A DNA stretch of 64,000 nt, taken from Saprospira grandis (lineage in GTDB: Bacteria; Bacteroidota; Bacteroidia; Chitinophagales; Saprospiraceae). The stretch covers positions 1,833,501 through 1,897,500 of the forward strand of contig NZ_CP110854.1 of NCBI RefSeq assembly GCF_027594745.1. The letters run 5' to 3'. Numbering within the stretch: position 1 is the first letter of the stretch; the number at the start of each line of letters is the position of its first letter. Below the pieces are notes generated by a model that was not told where the DNA came from, made no database searches, and was given only the letters and a program-made list of their open reading frames with translations. A program made the position numbers and the translations under genes. Below are positions 40,972 to 49,843 of this stretch, in pieces.

Positions 40972-43900
40972 TTAGAAGCTAAAGCGTGCACCCAAGAAGA
41001 TCCGACGAGGACGTGAGATATTGAAGGGGTTACGCATACGAAGATCGTACAACAACTGGTAAGACTGAGCGCGAGAGGCCAATAGTCCTAGACCGGGGCT
41101 ATCGTCGATAGTCAAGAAGCCGTCTTCTGTGGGGCTACCTGTTACGGGATAGACATTGAGTACGTTCTGCGTGTTGAGCAAGTTTTGTACACGTAGGTAA
41201 ACATTAGCATAGATAGGATGATCGCTATTTTTACCGATCACGATATCGCGATCGAAGCGAAGATCTATGCGGAAGTTCCAAGGCATACGGGCGCCGTTAA
41301 TGCTTCCGTCAGTTACAGCATTGGGGAAGCTAGTTCCGATACCACCAGGAGTGAGTTTGCGTGTGTAGGGGGTACCTGAGCTAAAGTTGAATGATAGGTT
41401 GGCTCCTGTATTTTCTAGAACATCGAACTTACCGATTTTGGGACCATCATACTTTTTGCCTTCTCCGTAGCGGTAATCGAATAGGAAGAAGAAAGTGTGG
41501 CGTTGGTCAAAATCTAGTGGGAAGATATACTTGAGTTCTTCTGCAGCTACAGCCAAAGAAGAGGTGGGGCTAGAGCCGGTACCTTCTGCAAACTGTAGGG
41601 TATAGTTGGCCAAGAAACGGAAGTTCTTAACGCGGCGCATATCATACTCTACCTTAAGTGATTTTACAGTAGAGAAGTCATCATTACCAAAAGAAGTATA
41701 GGTAATGGGGTAAGCCAAGATATACTGACGAGCCTGGATAAGGTCGCGCTCTTCACGGTAAAGCAAAGAGAATTTCACCTTAGAGTTGTCAGATACTTTT
41801 TGCTGGTAACCTACTTCATAGTTGATGGTTTTCTGAGAACGAAGGTTGGGGTTTGACATCAAGTCTTTGTTCTCGCGGAAGTTGAAGTAAGTAAGTGCCG
41901 TAGCCAAAGTAGCCTCTGGTGGACGCATGGCCAAGATATCGTAGTTGGCGTAGAAGTTGGCAAAATCACCAATAGGGAAAGAGAATGAAATACGAGGCAT
42001 CACTACCAAGTTAGGATCATAGTCGCTAAAGGCTTGAGAAGGATCGTATTCCTCACCCTGAGGATCAATCTGCGCTGTGCTAAAGCCACGTAGAGCAGGT
42101 ACAATTGTGCTTCCTAGCTGAGTAGGGGTAGTCACAGGGTTACCGCTAGCGTCATACCATTGCTCACCATCACGGTAACCAACAACAGAAGCGTCGGGGC
42201 TGTTTTCATTTACATAGACGGCAAAGTCGTCGCCAATGTTGGAAGGATGGCTAAAGCCTTGCTGTTGGCCAGCAGTATAGCCAGACTCTAAGTTGGTAAA
42301 CTCAGATGCCGTGTAGTATCCCGTTACAGAGTAGGGGTCGTTCAATACTTTTGTGTTGGCATCGTAGCTGTCAAAGCGTACACCAATACGGAAGATGATG
42401 TCATTGTACTTGAACTTATCCTGAATGTATCCCGCTACATAAATAGGAGCAAAAGGAGCTACAGGACGAGTCTTGCGACCATTGGCATCTACAGCATTAA
42501 AGAAGTCATCAAAGGTCGTGTTGGTCCCCAAAGCATTACCCAAGTAGTCATAACCATAGTAGCTCACTAGCTGCTGAGCACCCAAAATTAGGGTAGTCGG
42601 CTCAAACCAAGCAAGGTCCATATCGTTAGGATCCATTTCATGAACGTTTACCCAATCTTCAGGATTTTTGCCCATGAAGTTACGTAGGTTCTCTCCAAAT
42701 GCACTCATAGAGACTTGCTCGTCATTCTCATCCGTACGGATCAGTGAGTTGTTCTGGATGTAGTAACGCTGTGTAACAGGATCAAAGAATTCTACAGGAT
42801 TGCCATTGGCATCCAATACAGGGCTGTTGGCATCGGCTGCATTAGAGATGTGAGAGTTGGCCGACTGATCCGCCAAGGTCCACAAGCTAAATGGAGACAT
42901 GCTGTAAGAACGGAATACCCGCTGCTCATATACCCCACCCGCTTGGATAGAGTGACGAACTTTACCGCCATTGGTCACCAAGTCAAAGTTGGTCTTGATG
43001 TTTCCACATACCTGGCTAGATTGGCTTTTTTCAATACCACTTCCAATTATAGAACCACGAACAAGACCTGCTCCTGTATAATAAGCATTATTGAAAAGAC
43101 CAAATACAGTAGAATTAGAAGAAGTGAAACGTCCGTTGATCACTTGCATCTGCTCCATATCTGTAATTGCATCAAAATCTACCACTCGGTTGTAACGAGA
43201 CAAACCATCATTATAACCAAACTGACCTGCATCAGAATAACCATCAAAGGTTACTTGGTTAAAGGCATGTCCCTGTACTTCCTCTGTTCCCAAAGTGTCG
43301 CCAGCAGAGTTGATGATGTAGTTCGTATCTACTACACCAACTACAGGCGTAAGGCTACGACGAATCTGCCCCACATAGCCATACTCCCAAGCACGATCCT
43401 CAAAACGTGAATCTTCTATAGAGTTGTTGCTCTGCGTATAATCGGCCTGTACCTCATAGCTGAAGTTCTGGAAAACAGGCTCTACTGTAGTAGAATCTGC
43501 ATCCGCTCCTGCTTTATAAATTGTGCTAGAAATCGTATGACGGAAACGACCGTACACACGGAAAACACTGCTCTTGTAATAAGGATTAAAGTCCGAGTTC
43601 ATCAAGCGGTTCACCGTTGAAGGAGAATACCCCCAGTTAAATGAACCCTGACCACCAGCTACAAAGTAAAAGTCTTCGCTAGGCTTGTAGTCTACCTTTG
43701 CAGTCAATAAACCTACAGAGTTACGGCCATTCGGACGTACATCTACCTCTACCAAATCATCTTCAGTAATGGTCTCGGCATTAGGTACAATACCGCCGTT
43801 TACATTCAACAAAGGATCATTCAAAATGCTGCTGAGCTTCTCATCCGTCAAACGGAAAGATCCCAAAGCAGAAGGACGTGAGTCCAAGTTGGTCGCATAA

Positions 43901-44790
43901 CGACCCGCCATACGATAACCCAAAATCGCTTTGCGCTGAGGCTTACCGTCTTTTTTCAAGGTATCTCCGCTAGGGCTCAATTTAACCTCCGTCATCAAAG
44001 GTCCACCCAAGCTAAAGTCAATAGTCGTAGCACCAAATGCATCCAAAAACTGCGAGGTCTCTACCTGGATTCCTCCAGACATCTGCGCAGATGGACCCTT
44101 GGTAATAATGTTGGTGATCGCTCCAGTCGCATCACCAAACTCGGCAGGTACACCAGAGGTAATTACCTGCACCTGGTCAATCTCTGTCTCCGGAATAGAT
44201 GCACCGCCAATTACACGTACACCATCCACATAAACATCGTTTCCAGAACTACGCCCACCATTCGAGTTGAGCTCCTCGCCCTCATCTTTCTGGTTGACCC
44301 CAGCCGTAGTGGCCGCAATACTAGAAATGTTACGTGTGGCCAGTTTTTCAATATCCTCAGATCCCAAGGTCTGTCCACCGGTGGTGTTATCCGTCTCAAT
44401 CAAAGGAATCCGATATCCTCGAACCACTACGGTCTCCTCGGCAAGCGAATCTAATCCCGCAATCAAATCATCTTCCTGATAATCTACGTTTAGTTCCACC
44501 GTTTGACCAATTTTAACAATTACGCCCTCGGTTTTTAGCGTCGGATAACCCACATAGGTCACCACTAGGTCATAGGTTCCTGCCTCAATTTGGGCAAAAT
44601 TGTAAAGGCCGTCGAAGTTGGTGGATGTTCCCCGAATCAATGCGTCTTCTTTATACAAAGCCACATTCGCAAACGCTAGGGGTTCCCCGTTCTCGTCCTT
44701 TACTTTACCCTGCAGGTCCCCCGTGGTCTGGCCAAAAGCCACCACCGAGCCCACTGACAGGAGCAAGAGTAAAAGCATGTAACGAATCAT
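40972..44790 (-). CDS. TonB-dependent outer membrane receptor with carboxypeptidase-regulatory-like domain
   Basis: The 1272-residue protein has a signal peptide (MIRYMLLLLLLSVGSVVAFGQ), a carboxypeptidase-regulatory-like domain (GDLQGKVKDENGEPLAFANV, about 25-110) and a plug (about 135-235; VYVDGVRVIGG, GVPAEFGDATGAITNIITKG). A large 22-strand-type barrel ends ...RRIFLGARFSF with C-terminal phenylalanine. This is the Oar-like class; substrates of such receptors include peptides and glycans, and none can be predicted here. The ATG at 44790 is preferred over a GTG at 44796. It is the first gene of the T9SS cargo / PorV-like group, a pairing typical of gliding Bacteroidota. Confidence 0.93.
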   Translation of the reverse strand: MIRYMLLLLLLSVGSVVAFGQTTGDLQGKVKDENGEPLAFANVALYKEDALIRGTSTNFDGLYNFAQIEAGTYDLVVTYVGYPTLKTEGVIVKIGQTVELNVDYQEDDLIAGLDSLAEETVVVRGYRIPLIETDNTTGGQTLGSEDIEKLATRNISSIAATTAGVNQKDEGEELNSNGGRSSGNDVYVDGVRVIGGASIPETEIDQVQVITSGVPAEFGDATGAITNIITKGPSAQMSGGIQVETSQFLDAFGATTIDFSLGGPLMTEVKLSPSGDTLKKDGKPQRKAILGYRMAGRYATNLDSRPSALGSFRLTDEKLSSILNDPLLNVNGGIVPNAETITEDDLVEVDVRPNGRNSVGLLTAKVDYKPSEDFYFVAGGQGSFNWGYSPSTVNRLMNSDFNPYYKSSVFRVYGRFRHTISSTIYKAGADADSTTVEPVFQNFSYEVQADYTQSNNSIEDSRFEDRAWEYGYVGQIRRSLTPVVGVVDTNYIINSAGDTLGTEEVQGHAFNQVTFDGYSDAGQFGYNDGLSRYNRVVDFDAITDMEQMQVINGRFTSSNSTVFGLFNNAYYTGAGLVRGSIIGSGIEKSQSSQVCGNIKTNFDLVTNGGKVRHSIQAGGVYEQRVFRSYSMSPFSLWTLADQSANSHISNAADANSPVLDANGNPVEFFDPVTQRYYIQNNSLIRTDENDEQVSMSAFGENLRNFMGKNPEDWVNVHEMDPNDMDLAWFEPTTLILGAQQLVSYYGYDYLGNALGTNTTFDDFFNAVDANGRKTRPVAPFAPIYVAGYIQDKFKYNDIIFRIGVRFDSYDANTKVLNDPYSVTGYYTASEFTNLESGYTAGQQQGFSHPSNIGDDFAVYVNENSPDASVVGYRDGEQWYDASGNPVTTPTQLGSTIVPALRGFSTAQIDPQGEEYDPSQAFSDYDPNLVVMPRISFSFPIGDFANFYANYDILAMRPPEATLATALTYFNFRENKDLMSNPNLRSQKTINYEVGYQQKVSDNSKVKFSLLYREERDLIQARQYILAYPITYTSFGNDDFSTVKSLKVEYDMRRVKNFRFLANYTLQFAEGTGSSPTSSLAVAAEELKYIFPLDFDQRHTFFFLFDYRYGEGKKYDGPKIGKFDVLENTGANLSFNFSSGTPYTRKLTPGGIGTSFPNAVTDGSINGARMPWNFRIDLRFDRDIVIGKNSDHPIYANVYLRVQNLLNTQNVLNVYPVTGSPTEDGFLTIDDSPGLGLLASRAQSYQLLYDLRMRNPFNISRPRRIFLGARFSF

Positions 44791-44865
44791 AAGCACATAA
44801 ACTTTAAAAGTGTTTGTAATGAATGTCTAAAAAAATTTTCGGCTGAAGCCCTAAGGCTTGCATGC

Positions 44866-44873
44866 CAAAGTTA
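44866..44873 (-). promoter_or_regulatory. Candidate -7 box for the TonB receptor cluster
   Basis: Minus strand TAACTTTG (TAnnTTTG), 76 bp before the receptor start. The 368-bp gap holds this AT-rich promoter region and element 14. Confidence 0.42.
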
Positions 44874-44973
44874 ATAAATTATTTCCCTTGTTAAGAAAGA
44901 GTTACAATTTTCCAGTCTTTTAAGCGGCCCTTCTTTCAAAAATATCAGCTTTTTTTACTGCTATTTTGCTTTT

Positions 44974-45086
44974 GGGGCCTCCCGCCTGCGGCGGGCGCTA
45001 CGTTGCGCAGCTCGCAAGTCTGCTCGGCCCTGCGGCCTAACGGCCTGGGTCTGCGGCTTCGCCGCACTGCTCCACATCGCTAGGCC
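44974..45086 (+). repeat. Intergenic structured element 14, type A
   Basis: Ends GGGGCCTCCCGCC and CATCGCTAGGCC. The hairpins are CCCGCC/GGCGGG, GGCC/GGCC with loop TAAC, and GCGGCTTCGCCGC. The last is CG-swapped relative to the common GGCCTTCGGCC, again with complementarity kept. A 3' hairpin AAGGGGGCTGCGCCCCCTT follows. Confidence 0.87.
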
Positions 45087-45158
45087 AAGGGGGCTGCGCC
45101 CCCTTTCTGGACCAAAATCGGCGCAGTCCTTGCTCTAAATAGCAGTTTTGCCTACGCC

Positions 45159-46103
45159 CTATATTCTAGCCGCTTTTGATAAGATGCGCCCTAAGAGCAA
45201 TTTGGCTAGTCGCTCCTTAGATTCTTTTGTCCATCCCGCTACATGCGGACTCAAAACAACCTGAGGCATTTCTACCAACCGACCATATAATACTCGCTCT
45301 TCTGCTGTATATAAAGCCGTTTTCTCTTGCTCAAATACATCTAAGGCCGCCGCCGAAATAATTCCCGACTCTAAGGCCCCCACTAATGCCGCTATCGGGA
45401 TAATCTTCCCTCTAGAGCTATTGAGCAAAACTAATGGCCGCCCTGCCCGCAGCTTGGCTAGCCGCTGCCAAAACGCCCCGTCCATCCAACCTAAGGTCTC
45501 GGCCGTTGCCGGCAAATGTAAACTCAATATGTCTACCTCCGCCAACAACTTCTCTAATTCCGTCTCCCCAGGATAATCCCTCTGGTATTTGTCATAAACC
45601 ATGCACTCTAGCTCAAAACCAGCCAAACGCCGCCAAAGCGCCCGACCCGTATAGCCAAAGCCCAAAATACCCAACTTCTTCCCTTTTAGCTCCCATCCTC
45701 TGGCCGCCTCTCGGTCCCAAGCCATGCTCCGCACTTGCTGGTCCCCCAACCGAAGCCGATGAGCCAACATTAACAACATGCCCAGAATGTGCTCCGCTAC
45801 CGCATCGCAATTGCCATCTGGCGCTCTATGGACCAAGATGCCCCGCTTTTCAGCCTCCTCCAAATCAATGATCTCTAATCCAGAACCCAAACGAGCTATA
45901 AATTCTAACTGGGGACCCGCTGCCAAAAAAGCCGCATCCGCTATGATTTTACTGTTGATGACCAAACCCGCATAAGGCGCCAACATCTGACGTACCTCCG
46001 CCAAACTGGCCTTGGGCCGATAATCACAAGCATATCCCGCCGCCTCCAAACCCGATATCAATAAAGGATCTACGGCATCCGTGATAAGTACTTTCTTTTG
46101 CAT
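45159..46103 (-). CDS. D-isomer-specific 2-hydroxyacid dehydrogenase
   Basis: This NAD-dependent oxidoreductase of the SerA/GyaR fold is 314 residues from MQKKVLITDAVDP. It shows RLGSGLEIIDLEEAEKRGI, the Rossmann glycines in KLGILGFGYTGRALW, NSSRGKIIPIAALVGALE around the catalytic Arg, and the catalytic His in SPHVAGWT near the end. The enzyme reduces a 2-keto acid to a D-2-hydroxyacid or the reverse. It lacks the C-terminal ACT domain of long SerA forms, so phosphoglycerate, glyoxylate or hydroxypyruvate are all possible. Two in-frame starts lie slightly upstream (46112, 46181). rsmA precedes it by 141 bp. Confidence 0.9.
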   Translation of the reverse strand: MQKKVLITDAVDPLLISGLEAAGYACDYRPKASLAEVRQMLAPYAGLVINSKIIADAAFLAAGPQLEFIARLGSGLEIIDLEEAEKRGILVHRAPDGNCDAVAEHILGMLLMLAHRLRLGDQQVRSMAWDREAARGWELKGKKLGILGFGYTGRALWRRLAGFELECMVYDKYQRDYPGETELEKLLAEVDILSLHLPATAETLGWMDGAFWQRLAKLRAGRPLVLLNSSRGKIIPIAALVGALESGIISAAALDVFEQEKTALYTAEERVLYGRLVEMPQVVLSPHVAGWTKESKERLAKLLLGRILSKAARI

Positions 46104-46244
46104 ACTGAGCATTTTGGCGCCCAAGATACAGCCTTTTCCGCTTTTTGCTAAAAGTTGTTTGGAAAAGGTCCAAATAGGCACAAAGAATTATAGCCTGTTT
46201 ATCCTCAGTAGATAAAAGGCATAAAAAAGCAGCAAGGCAGCTCT

Positions 46245-47012
46245 CTAGCTACGATGCTCGTCCACAATGTTCGTCAAGGAAATAAAATCTTCAAGGCTCA
46301 GCTGTTCGGGCCGCTGCTGAAAAAACGCATCCCCAAATAAGACCTCTTTCGGTAAAAAGAGCTTCATGGTATTGCGCAACATTTTGCGGCGCTGGCCAAA
46401 ACTAGCACGGACTAAGGTTCGGAAAAGTCGCGTGTTACATCCTAAATCTAAGTAATTTTCTCGTCTTTTCAAAGCTATTACGCCCGAAAATACTTTTGGG
46501 GGTGGGTTAAAACTACCCGGCTTGACCGTAAACAGATAGTCTACCTCATAAAAGGCTTGCACCACTACCGATAAAGCCCCATATATTTTAGAGCCCGGCT
46601 TGGCCGCCGCTCTTTCGGCCAACTCCCGCTGAAACATCCCCACTACTTCCGGAACTAAGGCTACATTATCTACGGCCTTAATCAAGATCTGTGAAGAAAT
46701 ATTATAGGGAAAGTTGCCAATCAAACGAAAGGGCCGCCCATCAAATACAGTCTGAAAGTCTAATTTTAAAAAGTCTTCTCCAAAAACGGGCAACTGAGGA
46801 TAATGCTGGGCCAAATAACTGACCATGTCCTTATCCGCCTCTACCGCTTTTAAATCCCAGTCTTCTTGCAAAAGATATTGCGTGAGCATGCCCATGCCCG
46901 GCCCTACTTCTAATACCTCTTTGGGCCCCTCTTCTATCAAACTCTTGGCGATCCGCTCCGCAATAGGCCCCTCCTTCAAAAAGTGCTGGCCAAATGATTT
47001 TTTTGCTTTCAA
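46245..47012 (-). CDS. rsmA: 16S rRNA (adenine1518/1519-N6) dimethyltransferase
   Basis: RsmA (KsgA) dimethylates two adenines near the 3' end of 16S rRNA during ribosome assembly. Motifs are KKSFGQHFLK, the SAM motif VLEVGPGMGMLTQYLL, the catalytic NFPYNIS, and the C-terminal domain with ASFGQRRKMLRN. No ATG is available. I start at TTG 47012 (KAKKSFGQHFL) because it matches the family. A further in-frame TTG at 47039 overlaps a promoter-like TAATTTTG and would add GFTNTGKQL. Length is 255 residues. Confidence 0.93.
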   Translation of the reverse strand: MKAKKSFGQHFLKEGPIAERIAKSLIEEGPKEVLEVGPGMGMLTQYLLQEDWDLKAVEADKDMVSYLAQHYPQLPVFGEDFLKLDFQTVFDGRPFRLIGNFPYNISSQILIKAVDNVALVPEVVGMFQRELAERAAAKPGSKIYGALSVVVQAFYEVDYLFTVKPGSFNPPPKVFSGVIALKRRENYLDLGCNTRLFRTLVRASFGQRRKMLRNTMKLFLPKEVLFGDAFFQQRPEQLSLEDFISLTNIVDEHRS

Positions 47013-47036
47013 CTGTTTTCCTGTATTTGTGAAGCC

Positions 47037-47044
47037 CAAAATTA
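47037..47044 (-). promoter_or_regulatory. Candidate -7 box for rsmA
   Basis: Minus strand TAATTTTG, 25 bp before the preferred TTG start. If it is used, transcription starts inside the longer frame, so the shorter start is needed. Confidence 0.4.
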
Positions 47045-47215
47045 CGCTTTTATCTCGGATACACCAAATTAGAACACTAGACCGAACTTTTGCCCTTTTT
47101 GATTTTGTTACATTATTTCTATTTTTAACAATTTACTAACAATTAGAGGCCAAAATCCCTGTTTCTGCAGCCTAAAGGCCGCAGCCAATTTGCTTGGGTC
47201 ATTATTTTTCTCGCC

Positions 47216-47356
47216 GCAGCGGCTTAAAAGCCCCTGCTTCAATTAAGAAAGGAGCTATTTGATTTTTCAGGTCCTGCGGCTTTTAAGCTGCAGGCCAGAG
47301 GGCGGCTAAATCTTAACTAATCTGTTCCGAAATTGGCTGCGGGTTTTAACCCGCAG
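47216..47356. repeat. Hairpins with TTTTAA/TTAAAA loops (second repeat family)
   Basis: The 47040-47392 gap has no gene. It holds GGCTTAAAAGCC (47221-47232), GGCTTTTAAGC (47278-47288) and CTGCGGGTTTTAACCCGCAG (47337-47356). The first two also pair with each other around a 45-nt loop. Similar hairpins, CGGGTTAAAACCC and GAGGGTTAAAACCCTC, lie inside element 19. They are too small to be genes and are not followed by T-tracts. Confidence 0.6.
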
Positions 47357-47392
47357 GTCTATATATCCATCCTACAGGCCCGAAGGGCCGCA

Positions 47393-47512
47393 GGCCTAGC
47401 GATGTGCAGCAGTGGCCGTCAGGCCAGACCAAGGCGGCAAAGCCGCCGCAGGGCCGAGCGAACAGCGAGCTGCGAAACGTAGCGCCGACGAGCAAAGCGA
47501 GGCGGAGGCCCC
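47393..47512 (-). repeat. Intergenic structured element 15, type A
   Basis: On the minus strand GGGGCCTCCGCC to CATCGCTAGGCC. It is followed by the extension hairpin GCGGCCCTTCGGGCCTG also found after element 5. The T-tract end touches the next terminator. Confidence 0.87.
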
Positions 47513-47545
47513 AAAAAAAGACCCCTTCCAAAAAGGAAGAGGTCT
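47513..47545 (-). terminator. Terminator of the WbpE-like aminotransferase
   Basis: On the minus strand AGACCTCTTCC (47535-47545) pairs with GGAAGGGGTCT (47519-47529), with one wobble, then seven T that merge into element 15. Confidence 0.85.
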
Positions 47546-47613
47546 AGCAGGGAGCTTTACATAATTCTACAATCAGAAGAGACTATATATAGTATGTTCC
47601 CCTATGCGGCTGG

Positions 47614-48747
47614 CTATTTTTTGAAAAACGCCTTGACTTGCTCGGCCACATAAGCCAGTTGGTCGGTCTCTAGCTCCGAGTGCATGGGCAGCGAAATAAC
47701 CTGCTGGCAAAGCATTTCGGTATTGGGCAGCTCGGCTTTGGCCTTGCGAGCAAAGCCCTCAAAAGCGGCTTGTTCGTGCAAAGGCAGGGGGTAATAAATC
47801 ATGCAGGGCACCTCAGCCGCCTGCAAATGCGCTTGCAAAGCATCTCGCTGATCGGCGGGGACCAAAAGGGTGTACTGATGAAAAACATGGCTGCTATAAG
47901 GCGCGCGATAAGGCGTTTGGACCTCCTCTAGCTCGGCAAAGGCCGCATCATAGTAGTCCGCAGCTTTTTGGCGAGCGGCCGAAAACTCATCTAGGGCCTT
48001 GAGTTTTACATGCAAAAGGGCCGCTTGAATCCCATCTAGGCGAGAGTTCACCCCTACCCGATCGTGATAATAGCGGCGATTTTGGCCGTGGTTGGCAATC
48101 ATGCGAATTTTATCGGCTAGGGCCTCATCATTGGTAAAAATGGCGCCGCCATCGCCATAAGCGCCCAAGTTTTTGGAGGGATAAAAAGAGGTGCAGCCAA
48201 TATGGCCCAGCAAACCCGTCTTTTTCTGCTCGCCATTGGGGAAGCTATAATCGGCCCCAATCGCCTGCGCATTATCCTCTACAATATAGAGTTGGTGTTT
48301 TTCGGCCAGCTCAATAATGGGCTGCATATCGCAACTTTGGCCAAAGAGATGCACGGGCACAATCGCCTTAGTTTGGGGCGTAATAGCCGCCTCAACATCT
48401 TCTGCACGCAGGTTAAAGGTTTGAGGATCAACATCTACCATCACAATGCTCAAACGCAGCAGAGCCGCCACTTCAGCCGTGGCCACATAGGTAAAAGAAG
48501 GCACAATCACCTCATCGCCAGGGGCCAAATCTAGGGCCATTAGGGCAATTTGCAAGGCATCGGTTCCATTGGCACAGGGAATCACGGCCTTGGCCCCTAG
48601 GTATTCCTCCAAAGCAGCCTGAAAGCCCTTTACAGCGGGACCGTTAATGTAGGCCGAGCTATCCAACACCTCATGAATAGCAGCATCAATTTCTGTTTTA
48701 AAGCGGCGGTATTGGCTCTGCAAATCCACCATTTGAATCTTCTTCAT
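47614..48747 (-). CDS. DegT/DnrJ/EryC1/StrS-family PLP aminotransferase (WbpE-like)
   Basis: The 377-residue enzyme is a PLP-dependent sugar aminotransferase. The Schiff-base lysine is Lys192 in TSFYPSKNLGAYGDGG, with CANGTDALQIALMAL, PSFTYVATAE and HGQNRRYYHDRVGVNSRLD as other family hallmarks. The whole chain aligns by eye with WbpE, which aminates UDP-3-oxo-GlcNAcA in di-N-acetyl-mannuronate synthesis for LPS. Related sugar aminotransferases remain possible. It follows an uncharacterised gene by 15 bp. A WbpP-like epimerase in the same window may feed the same kind of pathway. Confidence 0.92.
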   Translation of the reverse strand: MKKIQMVDLQSQYRRFKTEIDAAIHEVLDSSAYINGPAVKGFQAALEEYLGAKAVIPCANGTDALQIALMALDLAPGDEVIVPSFTYVATAEVAALLRLSIVMVDVDPQTFNLRAEDVEAAITPQTKAIVPVHLFGQSCDMQPIIELAEKHQLYIVEDNAQAIGADYSFPNGEQKKTGLLGHIGCTSFYPSKNLGAYGDGGAIFTNDEALADKIRMIANHGQNRRYYHDRVGVNSRLDGIQAALLHVKLKALDEFSAARQKAADYYDAAFAELEEVQTPYRAPYSSHVFHQYTLLVPADQRDALQAHLQAAEVPCMIYYPLPLHEQAAFEGFARKAKAELPNTEMLCQQVISLPMHSELETDQLAYVAEQVKAFFKK

Positions 48748-48762
48748 CTTAAAATAATCTGT

Positions 48763-49299
48763 TTAACGATAATCAAGCAGGGCCAAATCGGGCCGACTCA
48801 ATTTCAGGTAATAGCTATGTTTTTCGCTCCGCTCTTCTCCCGAAGAACGAAACCGCCGGTAGGCCCGGACCTCTATTTCAAAACAATCTGTTTTAGTTTT
48901 AATTTTTGGCGGCATACGGTAAGTAAAGCCCAAAAAATGAACCCCATCCAAGAGCTCTTCCTGCTCTCGAATACAAGCCCGAATCCGATCTCTTAGGCGC
49001 AGGCTATAAAAATCGAGTTTATATTCGGGATATAAATCGGCTACTTCTGCCCTTGGGCTCTTAAAAAATTCATTGACACAGCGTTGGTTAGAAAACAAGC
49101 GGCAAAAATAAGGGTAGCCCCAATAGACAAAATCCTCATCTTCATAGGCCAACAAACAAATGCCCACCAAAGCTTTTCGAGGCGGATTATTTAAGCGGGC
49201 CTGCACAAAAAGCCGAGCGGGCCGTTCTTGGGCCGCCTGCAAATCTTTTCCTTTTTCTAAGCGGCTCCATTTAAAGCGCTTTTTCCAGAATTTCCACAT
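48763..49299 (-). CDS. Hypothetical protein in operon with the WbpE-like gene
   Basis: The 178-residue soluble protein is basic at the N-terminus (MWKFWKKRFKWSRLEKGKD). It has a mixed fold with a hydrophobic middle (ALVGICLLAYEDEDFVYWGYPYF) and a strand-rich end (CFEIEVRAYRRFRSSG, HSYYLKLSRPDLALLDYR). I do not recognise the family. It is 15 bp upstream of the aminotransferase, so both are likely one transcript, but this may be only a convenient promoter. Confidence 0.7.
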   Translation of the reverse strand: MWKFWKKRFKWSRLEKGKDLQAAQERPARLFVQARLNNPPRKALVGICLLAYEDEDFVYWGYPYFCRLFSNQRCVNEFFKSPRAEVADLYPEYKLDFYSLRLRDRIRACIREQEELLDGVHFLGFTYRMPPKIKTKTDCFEIEVRAYRRFRSSGEERSEKHSYYLKLSRPDLALLDYR

Positions 49300-49313
49300 G
49301 GCTTATTTTTTTT

Positions 49314-49442
49314 GGGGCTGCCCACTCGCTTCGCTCGGGTCGGGCTGTTTCAGGGCTCGCAGGTCTGCTCGGCCCTTCGCTTTTTTCGCTTTGCTCAAAA
49401 AGCTCGGTCTGGCCTTCGGCCCCCCTTGTCCATCCCTCAGCC
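49314..49442 (+). repeat. Intergenic structured element 16, type B
   Basis: Ends GGGGCTGCCCA and ATCCCTCAGCC. The variable stem is GCTTTTTT-type (GCTTTTT/AAAAAGC) and the third hairpin GGCCTTCGGCC. It is preceded by a T-tract directly behind the start of the uncharacterised gene. Confidence 0.82.
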
Positions 49443-49843
49443 AGATTTAATCGCGCTGCTTTGACCATAGTTTGCTATGAATTTTCTGCTAGGCCAGCTA
49501 TTTTTTGAGGGCATAGCCTTCGCTATGGTCGAGAAAAATAGGACCGACTAGCGGGAAATTGCTGCAAACTATAAAAGTGAGTGCGTTTAAATTTGGCTAT
49601 AGCCTGCGGCCCCTTTGGGGCCTGTCCGCTGCAAAGGGACCAATTATATGGGCAAGATACAACCGTGGGCAAGAGAATCCAAAGAATAATTCTCCCTTTT
49701 TATCGGCCTTGGAGTTGGAATTTTGGCCAAAATCAAAACTTTTTGTTGGTTTTATTTTCCTTTTTGAAACAATTTGTTTTAAATTTGCTTTTGTAAGGCA
49801 GGAAACGCCTACAAATTGTCTCTACCAACAAAACAAGCGCTAT
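49443..49843. other. Non-coding gap with nested small inverted repeats
   Basis: Between element 16 and the glucosaminidase gene lie inverted pairs GACCATAG/CTATGGTC, ATAGTTTGC/GCAAACTAT and the hairpin CATAGCCTTCGCTATG. The glucosaminidase reading frame is open over much of this region, but it reads as non-coding (GYSLRPLWGLSAAKG...). Two TAAATTTG boxes occur. Confidence 0.5.
49780..49787 (+). promoter_or_regulatory. Candidate -7 box for the glucosaminidase gene
   Basis: TAAATTTG matches TAnnTTTG, 57 bp before the ATG. An identical octamer lies at 49588-49595 but is further away. Confidence 0.35.

Noticed and set aside
49559..49843. N-terminal extension of the glucosaminidase
   Set aside because: The 95 extra residues cross a region with nested inverted repeats and promoter-like boxes, lack coding character and are not needed for the membrane anchor.
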